A DNA stretch of 36,425 bases from Armatimonadota bacterium (GTDB lineage: Bacteria > Armatimonadota > Armatimonadia > Armatimonadales > Capsulimonadaceae). Every line of letters begins with the position of its first letter. The stretch's first letter is position 1. The translations under genes were made by a program, and so were the position numbers. Under the pieces are notes generated by a model that saw only the letters and a list, made by a program, of their open reading frames with translations, made no database searches and was not told where the DNA came from. The stretch spans positions 1 to 36,425 of the forward strand of contig JANXMY010000172.1 in NCBI GenBank assembly GCA_025354405.1. Reading direction: 5' to 3'. Shown piece after piece: positions 15,134-23,061 of the stretch.

Positions 15134-17572
15134 ATGAAGCGACGGGAGTTTTTGATTAAAGGCGCAGCCATTGCGGGCGGCGCGATGATATATTCCACTT
15201 TACCATTGACAGCGGCGCGGGCAGGAGCAGTGCGGGCGGGAGCGGCTTCCACGAAGGCCGCCCCGGCTGCCCTGTGGCGCGTACGCCCCGTCATCTCCGG
15301 GAAAGTGCAGGCCTTCGACCTAGCCGATGTCCGCCTGCTGAGCGGCCCCTTTCAGCAGGCTCGGGAACGGGACACCGCCTATTTATTGTCACTGGAATCC
15401 GACCGCCTGCTGCATAACTTTCGCACGGAGGCGGGACTCGATGCGAAGGCCCCGATCTACGGCGGCTGGGAAAACTCTGGGGTCGCCGGACATATTCTCG
15501 GACACTATCTTTCCGCCGTTTCGATGGACTACCGTGCCACCGGAGACCCGCGCCTGAAGCAGCGCGTCGATTACATCATCGGCGAGCTGGCGGTATGCCA
15601 GGAGAAAAACGGGAATGGCTACGTTTCGGCTATCCCAGGCGGCAAAGCCATGTTCGCCGATGTCGCCGCGGGGAAAGGCGACGGCACGCATCGCGGCTGG
15701 GTTCCGTGGTATACCATGCATAAACTGCTGGCAGGCCTGCGCGACTCGTATCTCTATGCCGATAATATTCAGGCAAAAAACGTCCTGCTGAAGCTGTCGG
15801 ATTGGGTGATCGCCACGACCGCCGCACTCAGCGACGAGCAGTGGCAGGTGCTTCTCTCCGACGAACACGGCGGCATGAACGAGGCCCTGGCCGATGTCTA
15901 CGCCCTAACCGGCGAGCAGAAGTATTTAGACATCACACACAAATTTTATCACAAAGCCGTTCTTGACCCACTCACGCGCCGCGAGGACGAACTGACCGGA
16001 CTGCACGGCAACACGCAGGTTCCGAAGCTGATCGGCCTGGCACGGCTCTACGAATTGACCGGAGACGTGAAAGACCGCACCGCCGCCGAATTTTTCTGGG
16101 ACCGGGTGGTCAATACGCGTTCCTACGTGATCGGGGCAAATACTGACGGCGAGCATTTCGATGCACCCGGCAAGCTCAGTGCGCACCTCAGCCCCGGTAC
16201 AGCGGAGACCTGCAACACCTATAATATGCTGAAGCTGACCCGGCACCTCTTCGAGTGGACCGCCTCCCCGGCCTACGCCGATTATTATGAGCGTGCACTG
16301 TACAACCATATTCTGGCGTCGCAGGATCCAAAGCGCGGCATGATGACGTACTACGTCTCGCTCAAGCCCGGCCACTTCAAGACCTACAGCAGCCCGACCG
16401 AATCGTTCTGGTGCTGCGTCGGCACCGGCATGGAGAACCATGTCAAGTACGGCGACAGCATCTATTTCCACGACGCCAACAGCTTGTATGTCAACTTATT
16501 TATTCCCTCGGAGCTGAAGTGGCACGCGAAAGGCCTGACTGTCCGGCAGGAAACAAAGTTCCCCGAGAGCGATACCACCCGACTCACTTTGACCTGCGCC
16601 CATCCGGTGAATGCCTCCCTCAAAATTCGTGTTCCCGCCTGGACACGCGGCATGAAAGTCGTCGTCAACGGAAAAGTGCAGCCAATCAACCCGACGCCCA
16701 GCAGCTATGTGACCGTGCACGGCCCCTGGAAGAACGGCGACAAAGTAGATATCACTCTGCCAATGCATCTTCACTCCGAGGCCATGCCCGACGATCCGAA
16801 TAAAATCGCGCTTCTCTACGGTCCAGTCGTCTTGGCCGGGCAGCTAGGCGAAGCTGGGATGAGTGCACCAATGCCCTATGCCTCCGGGGACCAGTGGGCC
16901 TATGCCGGTGTCAGCGACCCGCACGTCCCAGTGTTGATCGCTGTGGGCAAGCCGCTCGACACCTGGATCAAACCCGTAGCCGGACAGCCGCTGACGTTCC
17001 AGACCGTCGGCGCAGGCCGCCCGAACGATGTCACGCTGAAGCCGTTCAACACGACCTACTTCAGCCGCTATACCGTCTACTGGGATACCTTTACCCCGGA
17101 AGGCTGGAAGCAGCATGAAGCTGAATACCAGGCCGAGCGAGAGCATCAGCGGGTTCTGGAAGCACGAACGGTAGATCAGATGGGGATCGGCGAGCAGCAG
17201 CCCGAAGTAGACCATCAGCTGCAAAGCGAAAGGTCTAGCTCTGGCCCCTTAGGCGAAAAGCACTGGCGGGATGCGGCGGATGGTGGCTGGTTCTCGTTTA
17301 CGCTTAAAGTGCTGCCCGAGACGGCCCAAGACCTAGTCTGCACCTATTGGGGCGGGGAAACGGGAAACCGTGCCTTTGATGTTCTGGTAGACGGCACGAA
17401 AGTCGCTTCTCAGACACTGAACCAGAACAGGCCGGGCCAGTTCTTTGATGTCACAACTCCCCTTCCCGCTTCACTGATTGCTGGAAAAACCGTGATCAGA
17501 GTTCGTTTCCAGTCCCAGCCCGGAGCGATGGCCGGCGGCCTCTTTGGCTGCCGCATCGTGAAGCGTGTATAA
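15134..17572 (+). CDS. GH127 (DUF1680) beta-L-arabinofuranosidase, TAT/Sec-exported
   Basis: An 812-residue enzyme expected to release beta-L-arabinofuranose from plant or glycoprotein arabinan. The leader MKRREFLIKGAAIAGGAMIY has an RR-x-FL pattern typical of the TAT pathway. The (alpha/alpha)6 domain carries the GH127 zinc-cysteine site: Glu358 and Cys360 in TAETCNTYNML, and Cys427-Cys428 in SFWCCVGTGMENH. These align with E338, C340, C417 (nucleophile) and C418 of Bifidobacterium HypBA1. Glu340 (GEHFDAP) matches the acid/base. HxxGHYLSA and HKLLAGLRDSY segments also match. The last 100 residues form a beta-sandwich found at the C-terminus of many DUF1680 proteins. AAGGAG lies 8 nt before the ATG. 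The pseudogene begins 17 bp after the stop, so the two were probably co-transcribed. Confidence 0.94.
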   Translation: MKRREFLIKGAAIAGGAMIYSTLPLTAARAGAVRAGAASTKAAPAALWRVRPVISGKVQAFDLADVRLLSGPFQQARERDTAYLLSLESDRLLHNFRTEAGLDAKAPIYGGWENSGVAGHILGHYLSAVSMDYRATGDPRLKQRVDYIIGELAVCQEKNGNGYVSAIPGGKAMFADVAAGKGDGTHRGWVPWYTMHKLLAGLRDSYLYADNIQAKNVLLKLSDWVIATTAALSDEQWQVLLSDEHGGMNEALADVYALTGEQKYLDITHKFYHKAVLDPLTRREDELTGLHGNTQVPKLIGLARLYELTGDVKDRTAAEFFWDRVVNTRSYVIGANTDGEHFDAPGKLSAHLSPGTAETCNTYNMLKLTRHLFEWTASPAYADYYERALYNHILASQDPKRGMMTYYVSLKPGHFKTYSSPTESFWCCVGTGMENHVKYGDSIYFHDANSLYVNLFIPSELKWHAKGLTVRQETKFPESDTTRLTLTCAHPVNASLKIRVPAWTRGMKVVVNGKVQPINPTPSSYVTVHGPWKNGDKVDITLPMHLHSEAMPDDPNKIALLYGPVVLAGQLGEAGMSAPMPYASGDQWAYAGVSDPHVPVLIAVGKPLDTWIKPVAGQPLTFQTVGAGRPNDVTLKPFNTTYFSRYTVYWDTFTPEGWKQHEAEYQAEREHQRVLEARTVDQMGIGEQQPEVDHQLQSERSSSGPLGEKHWRDAADGGWFSFTLKVLPETAQDLVCTYWGGETGNRAFDVLVDGTKVASQTLNQNRPGQFFDVTTPLPASLIAGKTVIRVRFQSQPGAMAGGLFGCRIVKRV

Positions 17573-17589
17573 GTCAAAGGGAGGAAGAT

Positions 17590-18220
17590 ATGAGTCAATG
17601 GATCAGCAGGCAAAGACAACTGTTGTGTTCGGCTCTCTGCCTGTTGCTGCTGGCCCCATGGCAGGGAGGCAGGGCCCAGTCGCCCGTCCCTGCCTGGGAC
17701 ACCTACAGCGATACATGGGTGGGTTCAGATGCTCTCGGGCGGAAGCTTCCGACTTATGAAGGGGCCGGCCCACCGCGCCCAAATAAGACGCTCGGCATGT
17801 TTTATTTCCAGGTCTTTGAATCCGGCGGGGATGGGCCATATGGTCACTGATGTTACTTAAGGCTTTCGGAACCCACCCCGCAGCAAGCTGCGACCCTCCC
17901 GATACGGGAGGGCGAGCATGCGGTGGGAATGAAGCTCTGCCTATTGTTTGGATACCTAATCAAGAAGATAAAACCCTGCGACTGCCCTCCCGCAAATCCT
18001 CCCGTTCCGGGAGGGTCGCAGCTTGCTGCGGGGTGGGTTCCGAAAGCCTTGCGTAACATCAGTGATAGCACTCAAATTCTCAAGGCTCACCCGGAAGCCA
18101 TGGCTCGACGCACACAACACAGCCTGGGGACCACTCGAATCAAGCCACTACTGGGGAGATGCTGCTCCCGATGACCGCTTCAACTATCGGGCTGAACTGC
18201 AAGGGAGCCGCCCGCAGTAG
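17590..18220 (+). pseudogene. Deleted GH99-like gene interrupted by an inverted-repeat element
   Basis: The first 85 codons (17590-17850) give a signal peptide and DTYSDTWVGSDALGRKLPTY...NKTLGMFYFQ, clearly paralogous to the start of the 13023-14885 protein (ETWTATDALGRTTPT...YVGIFYF). Translation then runs into the 222-bp element at 17844-18065 and stops. On the far side, another frame ending at 18218-18220 reads SSHYWGDAAPDDRFNYRAEL, matching that protein's C-terminus (GDSAPDGRFNYRY). About 1.4 kb of the intervening coding sequence is missing. The ribosome site (GGGAGGAAG before ATG) is still intact. This was probably the third gene of the arabinan locus. Confidence 0.88.
17844..18065 (+). 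mobile_element. 222-bp MITE-like element with ~58-bp terminal inverted repeats
   Basis: The left arm TCACTGATGTTACTTAAGGC and onward (17844-17901) is repeated inverted at 18008-18065 with only a few mismatches across about 58 bp, including CTTTCGGAACCCACCCCGC and AGCAAGCTGCGACCCTCCCG. Each arm carries a CCCTCCC/GGGAGGG hairpin. There is no ORF large enough for a transposase and no convincing target duplication. It sits at the junction of a large deletion in the GH99-like pseudogene. A related end lies at 52-118, and the outer 12 bases resemble those of the element at 7871-8028. Confidence 0.9.
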
Positions 18221-18270
18221 CGCCGACCGAGCGGATTCGGCGAACTGTCATCCGTCAGCGCGCCTCTTCC

Positions 18271-18299
18271 TTGACATCACCCCCCCGCGCGGGTATAAC
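18271..18299 (+). promoter_or_regulatory. Consensus promoter placed for a leaderless mRNA
   Basis: TTGACA (18271-18276), a 17-bp spacer and TATAAC (18294-18299) form a near-perfect sigma70 promoter. The -10 ends 6 nt before the ATG at 18306, so the expected transcription start is at or within a base or two of the A of the start codon. No Shine-Dalgarno can fit. Confidence 0.88.
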
Positions 18300-18305
18300 G
18301 GGTTT

Positions 18306-21300
18306 ATGCTCCAAAGACTTCCGGGCACGGCTGCCCTGCGCCTTCTTCCCTTCTCCCTAGTTCTCCTGATGCCCGCACTTGGAGGTCCCTCCATGGCGGC
18401 TCCCAAAACTCTGTCCGCCGAGGAGGCGAGCGGTTTACGGGTCGGCACGATGTACACAACTTGGGACGACTATTATTTCTATGCGGCATTCCGGGTCAAC
18501 GATACGAATGTCATCGGAACCAACAGCAGCACGACATCTCAGCCGCAGCAGGATGACGATGTGGAGGTTTTTTTCGAGACCGATGACGCCCGGGCCAAAG
18601 TGCGGACTGCGCAGAGCTATCAAATGGCTGTTTCGGCAGCGCAAGGGGCTTACTTCAGCATCGGCGACGGCACGAAAACGCCGAAAGGCAAAGCTGTTTA
18701 CAGCTACAAGTACGCCGCTACGGTACATGGCAAGCTGAACTCCGCTGCGGGTACGGACAAAGGCTACGATGTTGAGCTGGCGATTCCCTGGTCTGAGATC
18801 GGTCTTTCCGGTCCGCCGAAGGCCGGGGCGACCTGGGGATTTAATGTCATTTCCCGAGACCGGGAAGCCGAATCGACGCCCAGCAGCAAGTTTTACTCCC
18901 TTTCGCCGAAAGTCAAAGGCCGGGGTGACGTGCAAAATCCGTCCCACTGGTCACGGCTGACTTTTGCCGCACCGGGAACGGCTTCCGCGTCTACCCCGGA
19001 GAATGTGGTCTGCGCCAAGGTGGTCGGGGCATTCCCGCGTGTCAATGGAACCATCGTCAGCGGCGACTGGCCTGCGGCAACCCGGCTGGCCTTTGGCAGC
19101 GAGCCGATCTCTGCAGCCGCCCCGACAATCGCCGAAGAGCCAAACACGACAGAGTCCCCGTTCGATAATCCTCCGCCGCTCAGCATGCCTTCGCCGGTGC
19201 AGACAGCCACACTCCCCACCGGAATGATTGACCTGCCAGGAGGACACGGATTTATTCAAGTGGTCCCTGGTGGCATTAAAAATCCTGCGGGTCTGGAAGT
19301 GCCGGTAATCGTCCCCCTGCCACCCACCCCGAAGCCGGGTAAAACCCCTAAACCAGTGCGGACGGCGCAGAATACCTCGATCCCGGACGGCGTCGTGGTC
19401 AACAGCGGGGCATTCGTGCTCGGTGCTCCGAAGCCTCCCCCGTTCGTCATGGCAGTCTATCGCATCGATTACAATGCCAACTCCCGAAAGGGAGCCTCGC
19501 AGAATGTCTGGAATACATCCGGCGGCACGCTTCTGGCCGATCAGCCGATGAGCGGTGCCGGCCCCTGGTTCTCCGGACTGCGCTCGGAATGGCATCGCCA
19601 GCAACTGCTGGAAATGCGCCAGGCCGGGGTGGAAGTCGCCCTCCTGCGGACCAGCGCAGGCGACACTCTTCTGAGCCGTGAGCTGGATGCCCTGGTCGTT
19701 GCCCTCAAAGAGCTGAAAGCCGCGGGTCAGGACTACCCCCTGATCGGAGTCGACGCGACCGCCGGCCAGCCCGATCTGGACGTGATCTACGCGCACTTGC
19801 CTGCAGAGTTCCGCGCCATGCAGGAAGTCGTGGGCAAAGACGAAAGCGGCGTCCTGGTCTATGACCTCACGGTCGGCACCGACAGCAAAGCAACACTCGC
19901 CGACGGCACTCCAATCGCTCGGGCTTACTACAATGTCGGCGTAGCTTCGGTTTCGCCGGGGCGCGTGGACAAGAATGGCATCATCGGCCGCAAAGGCGGA
20001 CGCACCTATGACACGTCCTGGCAGGTCGCTCTGGTCTCCACCCCTGACCAGATTGTCGTGGACAGCTGGAACGACTTCCTGCACGGCAGCGAGATCGCCG
20101 CGTCACGTCAGTACGGCGAGCAGTACGCTGATGCTACCCGCGCCCAGGCGATTCAGTTCGACGGCAGCCGCCAGTGGCACGCCAAATATCTGGCCCACGC
20201 TGTCCCGCGTACGATTTATCCAAAAACTCTCTATCAGATTCCTGTGCGTATCGAGAACGCCGGATCTCTCCCCTGGCGAGCCGGCGAAGGCTATTCGCTC
20301 AATACCCGATGGTACAAAGACGGCCGCCTCGTCGACGACAGCGCCCCTCGGATCGCCGTCGGCAAAGACGTTCTGCCGGGGCACGCACTCACGCTCTCCA
20401 TCGGCCTCGTAGCCCGCAACAACTTTGGTGAAGACCTGGAGCCGGGCGACTACACCCTGGTCGTCGACATGGTGCAGGGCCAGGACCGCTGGTTCTCCTA
20501 CGCCGGAGACACGCCGCTGCAGGTGCCGGTGACAATTATCGGCGCGAATGCCGGAATTGGTGCCGCGCAGGCAACCTTTCTCGGCACGACCACCCCTGGG
20601 GTCGCGCAGGCCGGGACCGATGTCCCGGCAACAGTGCAGGTGCGCAACGACGGCGCGGCCTCCTGGCCTGTCGGCTACACTCTCGGCTGGAAAGTGCAGA
20701 CGGTCGATCTGGACGGCAGCAATCCCGTGACTGTCGCCGAAGGCGGTCAGCCACTTGGGGCTGACCCGATCTCCCCCGGTCAGATCGCTGCCGTCTCCCT
20801 CCAAATTCCGGCCTCCGACAAGTCCGGTAAGGCTCTGAAAAGCGGCGATTATCGCGTTCACTGGTTCGTTGCCCCCGACGCTCTAGGCTCCGCTGTCAAT
20901 GGCAGTTATGACGAGCCCCTCTCGGTGGCCGAGAAGCTGTCCGGTGCCTCTTTTCTGCTTGCTGACCTGCCCCGCACGGTCGAGGCTGGAAAAGAAGCGA
21001 CCGCCACTCTTGCCCTCGCTAACCTCGGCCGCACGACGTGGAAAAAAGCCGATACGCATCTCGGGTATCACTGGTATTATCTGGACGGCACAGAGCGGGA
21101 ATGGGATGGCAGCCCGACCGCCTTCCTGAGTAAAGACCTGGCACCCGGCGAAGTCGACGGTGCGGTTTCAGCGACGTTCATAGCCCCAAAGCAGCCGGGG
21201 CGCTACGCTCTGGTCTGGGACATACGCCAAACAGATGGCCTCTGGCAGTCCGCACAGCCTCTGACGATCGGTGAGGACATGCTGCAGGTACTCATCACTG

Positions 21301-21956
21301 TCGGCGGCAAAGGCACGACAGTTCCCGTGGATCTGACTAAAGATTTTAACAGCGTCGGCATCGGATCCGCCCCCGCTTCCAAATCCGGCGGCTTCGACGG
21401 GCACGGTGCGACCTTGCCCGCCGAATTGATGCCTCCGGACGGCACAGCCGAAACCGATCTGAACCCCCTGCTCATCGGCAAGCCTGGCCCGCCGCTCTAC
21501 CCTTCCGGGTACTACACCGCCCAGGTCGGCAAAGAGCTGGCCTCGAACCATGCGATTTCGTTCCTGTACCCAAACGTCCGCGACGGCCAGCCAAACGTCG
21601 TTGCCTGCACCGGTCAGACTCTTTCTCTGCCCACCGGTAAATACAAAGCCATCCATCTGCTGATGGCCGCCGGCAGCACCACACCCGTCAGTGCAGGCTT
21701 TGGCCTGCAATACGACCGCGATGCTCCCTCCCCCATCGTCCTGGCTGTTGCCGAGTGGAGCGCCGTGCCGAACACAAGCAGCGCGACAGCCGCGTACACA
21801 GCTCCGTATTACTATTCACCCGCAGGTATCACACCTTCGCCCGTCACCCTGGGCGATTATACGCTGCGGCTGGATACGGGTAGGAAGCTAACCGGCCTGG
21901 TCTTACCAAACAACTCGGCGATTAAAGTCGTCGGGGTGACACTCGAAAAAGAATAA
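18306..21956 (+). CDS. Giant secreted multidomain protein: CBM9-like, GH99-like core, three Ig-like repeats, C-terminal beta-sandwich
   Basis: A 1216-residue exported protein. A signal peptide (LRLLPFSLVLLMPALGGPSMA) is followed by a CBM9/DOMON-like domain (about 45-218; YYFYAAFRVNDTNV, YDVELAIPWSEIG) and a Pro-rich linker. A GH99-like barrel spans about 378-610, opening PPPFVMAVYRIDYNANS and ending VVDSWNDFLHGSE. Its W-N-D matches the WNE of the 13023 paralogue, with Asp replacing Glu. Three Ig-like repeats follow (about 635-745, 760-875, 882-998), each with N.G...W and LPGDYTL/SGDYRV/PGRYALVWD patterns. A final beta-sandwich (about 1015-1216) begins FDGHGATLPAELMP. The start at 18306 is fixed by the promoter; the open frame upstream to 18159 is pseudogene remnant. 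It probably binds and cleaves a polysaccharide outside the cell. Whether it is catalytic is uncertain because of the Glu-to-Asp difference. Confidence 0.82.
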   Translation: MLQRLPGTAALRLLPFSLVLLMPALGGPSMAAPKTLSAEEASGLRVGTMYTTWDDYYFYAAFRVNDTNVIGTNSSTTSQPQQDDDVEVFFETDDARAKVRTAQSYQMAVSAAQGAYFSIGDGTKTPKGKAVYSYKYAATVHGKLNSAAGTDKGYDVELAIPWSEIGLSGPPKAGATWGFNVISRDREAESTPSSKFYSLSPKVKGRGDVQNPSHWSRLTFAAPGTASASTPENVVCAKVVGAFPRVNGTIVSGDWPAATRLAFGSEPISAAAPTIAEEPNTTESPFDNPPPLSMPSPVQTATLPTGMIDLPGGHGFIQVVPGGIKNPAGLEVPVIVPLPPTPKPGKTPKPVRTAQNTSIPDGVVVNSGAFVLGAPKPPPFVMAVYRIDYNANSRKGASQNVWNTSGGTLLADQPMSGAGPWFSGLRSEWHRQQLLEMRQAGVEVALLRTSAGDTLLSRELDALVVALKELKAAGQDYPLIGVDATAGQPDLDVIYAHLPAEFRAMQEVVGKDESGVLVYDLTVGTDSKATLADGTPIARAYYNVGVASVSPGRVDKNGIIGRKGGRTYDTSWQVALVSTPDQIVVDSWNDFLHGSEIAASRQYGEQYADATRAQAIQFDGSRQWHAKYLAHAVPRTIYPKTLYQIPVRIENAGSLPWRAGEGYSLNTRWYKDGRLVDDSAPRIAVGKDVLPGHALTLSIGLVARNNFGEDLEPGDYTLVVDMVQGQDRWFSYAGDTPLQVPVTIIGANAGIGAAQATFLGTTTPGVAQAGTDVPATVQVRNDGAASWPVGYTLGWKVQTVDLDGSNPVTVAEGGQPLGADPISPGQIAAVSLQIPASDKSGKALKSGDYRVHWFVAPDALGSAVNGSYDEPLSVAEKLSGASFLLADLPRTVEAGKEATATLALANLGRTTWKKADTHLGYHWYYLDGTEREWDGSPTAFLSKDLAPGEVDGAVSATFIAPKQPGRYALVWDIRQTDGLWQSAQPLTIGEDMLQVLITVGGKGTTVPVDLTKDFNSVGIGSAPASKSGGFDGHGATLPAELMPPDGTAETDLNPLLIGKPGPPLYPSGYYTAQVGKELASNHAISFLYPNVRDGQPNVVACTGQTLSLPTGKYKAIHLLMAAGSTTPVSAGFGLQYDRDAPSPIVLAVAEWSAVPNTSSATAAYTAPYYYSPAGITPSPVTLGDYTLRLDTGRKLTGLVLPNNSAIKVVGVTLEKE

Positions 21957-21979
21957 AGAAAACCGCAGCTCAGTTCGAA

Positions 21980-22004
21980 GGGTGCAGGGCCTATCCCTGC
22001 ACCC
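21980..22004 (+). other. Perfect hairpin just before the M48 ribosome site
   Basis: GGGTGCAGGG (21980-21989) and CCCTGCACCC (21995-22004) form a 10-bp perfect stem with a 5-nt loop, 23 bp after the preceding stop. An A run, not a T run, follows in the + direction, so it is a poor terminator for the upstream gene. The Shine-Dalgarno AAGGA begins within a few bases of the stem. It may stabilise the upstream mRNA 3' end or modulate translation of the protease gene. Confidence 0.65.
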
Positions 22005-22020
22005 AAAAAGGACCAAACCC

Positions 22021-22998
22021 ATGTCCAGCCGACAGCGATTTCCTGGTCTCTCCTCCCCCTCCTTCGAGCATCCTACCGATCGATCTACTCTCGCTGCTTT
22101 GCGCAAAGCTCCCGGCCTCGACTGGGTATTCCGAAAGTTCAACGAGTTTGGCGGCGACCGGGCCGGGAAGATGCTCTGCCTCTCGGATATGGTCCGGGTA
22201 GACCGAAACCAGTGCCAGGACCTGTACGCAGAACTTGTCGATTGCTGCGCCATTCTGGACATGCCTGTGCCGCAGCTGTATATCGATCAGCGGCCCGACG
22301 CCAATGCGTTTACCTTCTGCGTCGAGTCCCCAATCATCGTCGTGCATTCGGGCCTGCTGGAGTTGCTCGACGAAGAGGAGTGGCGTGTCGTGCTGGGGCA
22401 TGAGCTGGGGCACATCAAGGCTGGTCATGTACTGTACCGGCAAATCGCCGAGTTTCTCGCCACTTTGCTGCTGCGCCTGGGGGGCCGGACATTCGGCCTG
22501 GCGCAGGGTCTGGGGGTCGGCCTGTTTTATGCATTTTTCCACTGGTACCGCCAGAGTGAGCTGACAGCAGATCGGGCGGGCCTGCTGACGACGCAGGACG
22601 TGGCGACAGTTTTAAACGTGGAGATGAAGGTAGCGGGCGGCTCGCGCAAGTTGTACGCCCAAATGGATAAAGAGGCATTTTTGCAGCAGGGGAAAGAATA
22701 CGAAGAGATGGGCCGAGATGCCCTGAATTCTTTTCTGAGACTCGGCCGTACCCTGCAGACCACCCACCCCTTCCCGGCAGTGCGGGCGATGGAGATCGAT
22801 GCCTGGGCGAAAAGTGAAGAATACATCAATATTCTGAATGGCGATTACGCAAAAATGTCCGAGACCCCGCGGCCGACCACGGAAGCTTTCACAGACACGC
22901 CCCCTGACGACTCTCGCACCTGCCCAAACTGCAAGGCGAAAATTCTCTATCGTGCCTTCGTCTTCTGTCCCGAATGCGGGGGAGGACTGACAAAGTAG
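22021..22998 (+). CDS. M48-family zinc metalloprotease with C-terminal zinc ribbon
   Basis: A 325-residue HtpX/Ste24-type peptidase. The active site is VLGHELGHIKAGH, with zinc ligands His127 and His131, catalytic Glu128, and third ligand Glu180 in SELTADRAGLL. A hydrophobic stretch between them (about 140-178) may be membrane-embedded or amphipathic. The N-terminal 60 residues (LAALRKAPGLDWVFRKFNEFG) match a cytosolic M48 subgroup without the two N-terminal membrane helices of HtpX. The last 25 residues form a zinc ribbon, Cys301-x2-Cys304 and Cys316-x2-Cys319, which may bind a partner or nucleic acid. Its likely role is proteolysis in membrane quality control. The ATG at 22021 is preceded by AAGGA at 8 nt. 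The open frame upstream reads through the hairpin and is ignored. Confidence 0.9.
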   Translation: MSSRQRFPGLSSPSFEHPTDRSTLAALRKAPGLDWVFRKFNEFGGDRAGKMLCLSDMVRVDRNQCQDLYAELVDCCAILDMPVPQLYIDQRPDANAFTFCVESPIIVVHSGLLELLDEEEWRVVLGHELGHIKAGHVLYRQIAEFLATLLLRLGGRTFGLAQGLGVGLFYAFFHWYRQSELTADRAGLLTTQDVATVLNVEMKVAGGSRKLYAQMDKEAFLQQGKEYEEMGRDALNSFLRLGRTLQTTHPFPAVRAMEIDAWAKSEEYINILNGDYAKMSETPRPTTEAFTDTPPDDSRTCPNCKAKILYRAFVFCPECGGGLTK

Positions 22999-23061
22999 GG
23001 CGCAAAGACGCACGACGAGAAAGAGCAAGGAACCATCTCGGCTCCCGGGCATTACAGAAAT

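Noticed and set aside
18951-20084. A 377-codon minus-strand ORF opposite the 1216-residue protein gene
   Set aside because: Its translation is low-complexity Arg/Gly/His/Asp-rich with no motif, and the plus strand codes for a clear multidomain protein. High GC content leaves antisense frames open.
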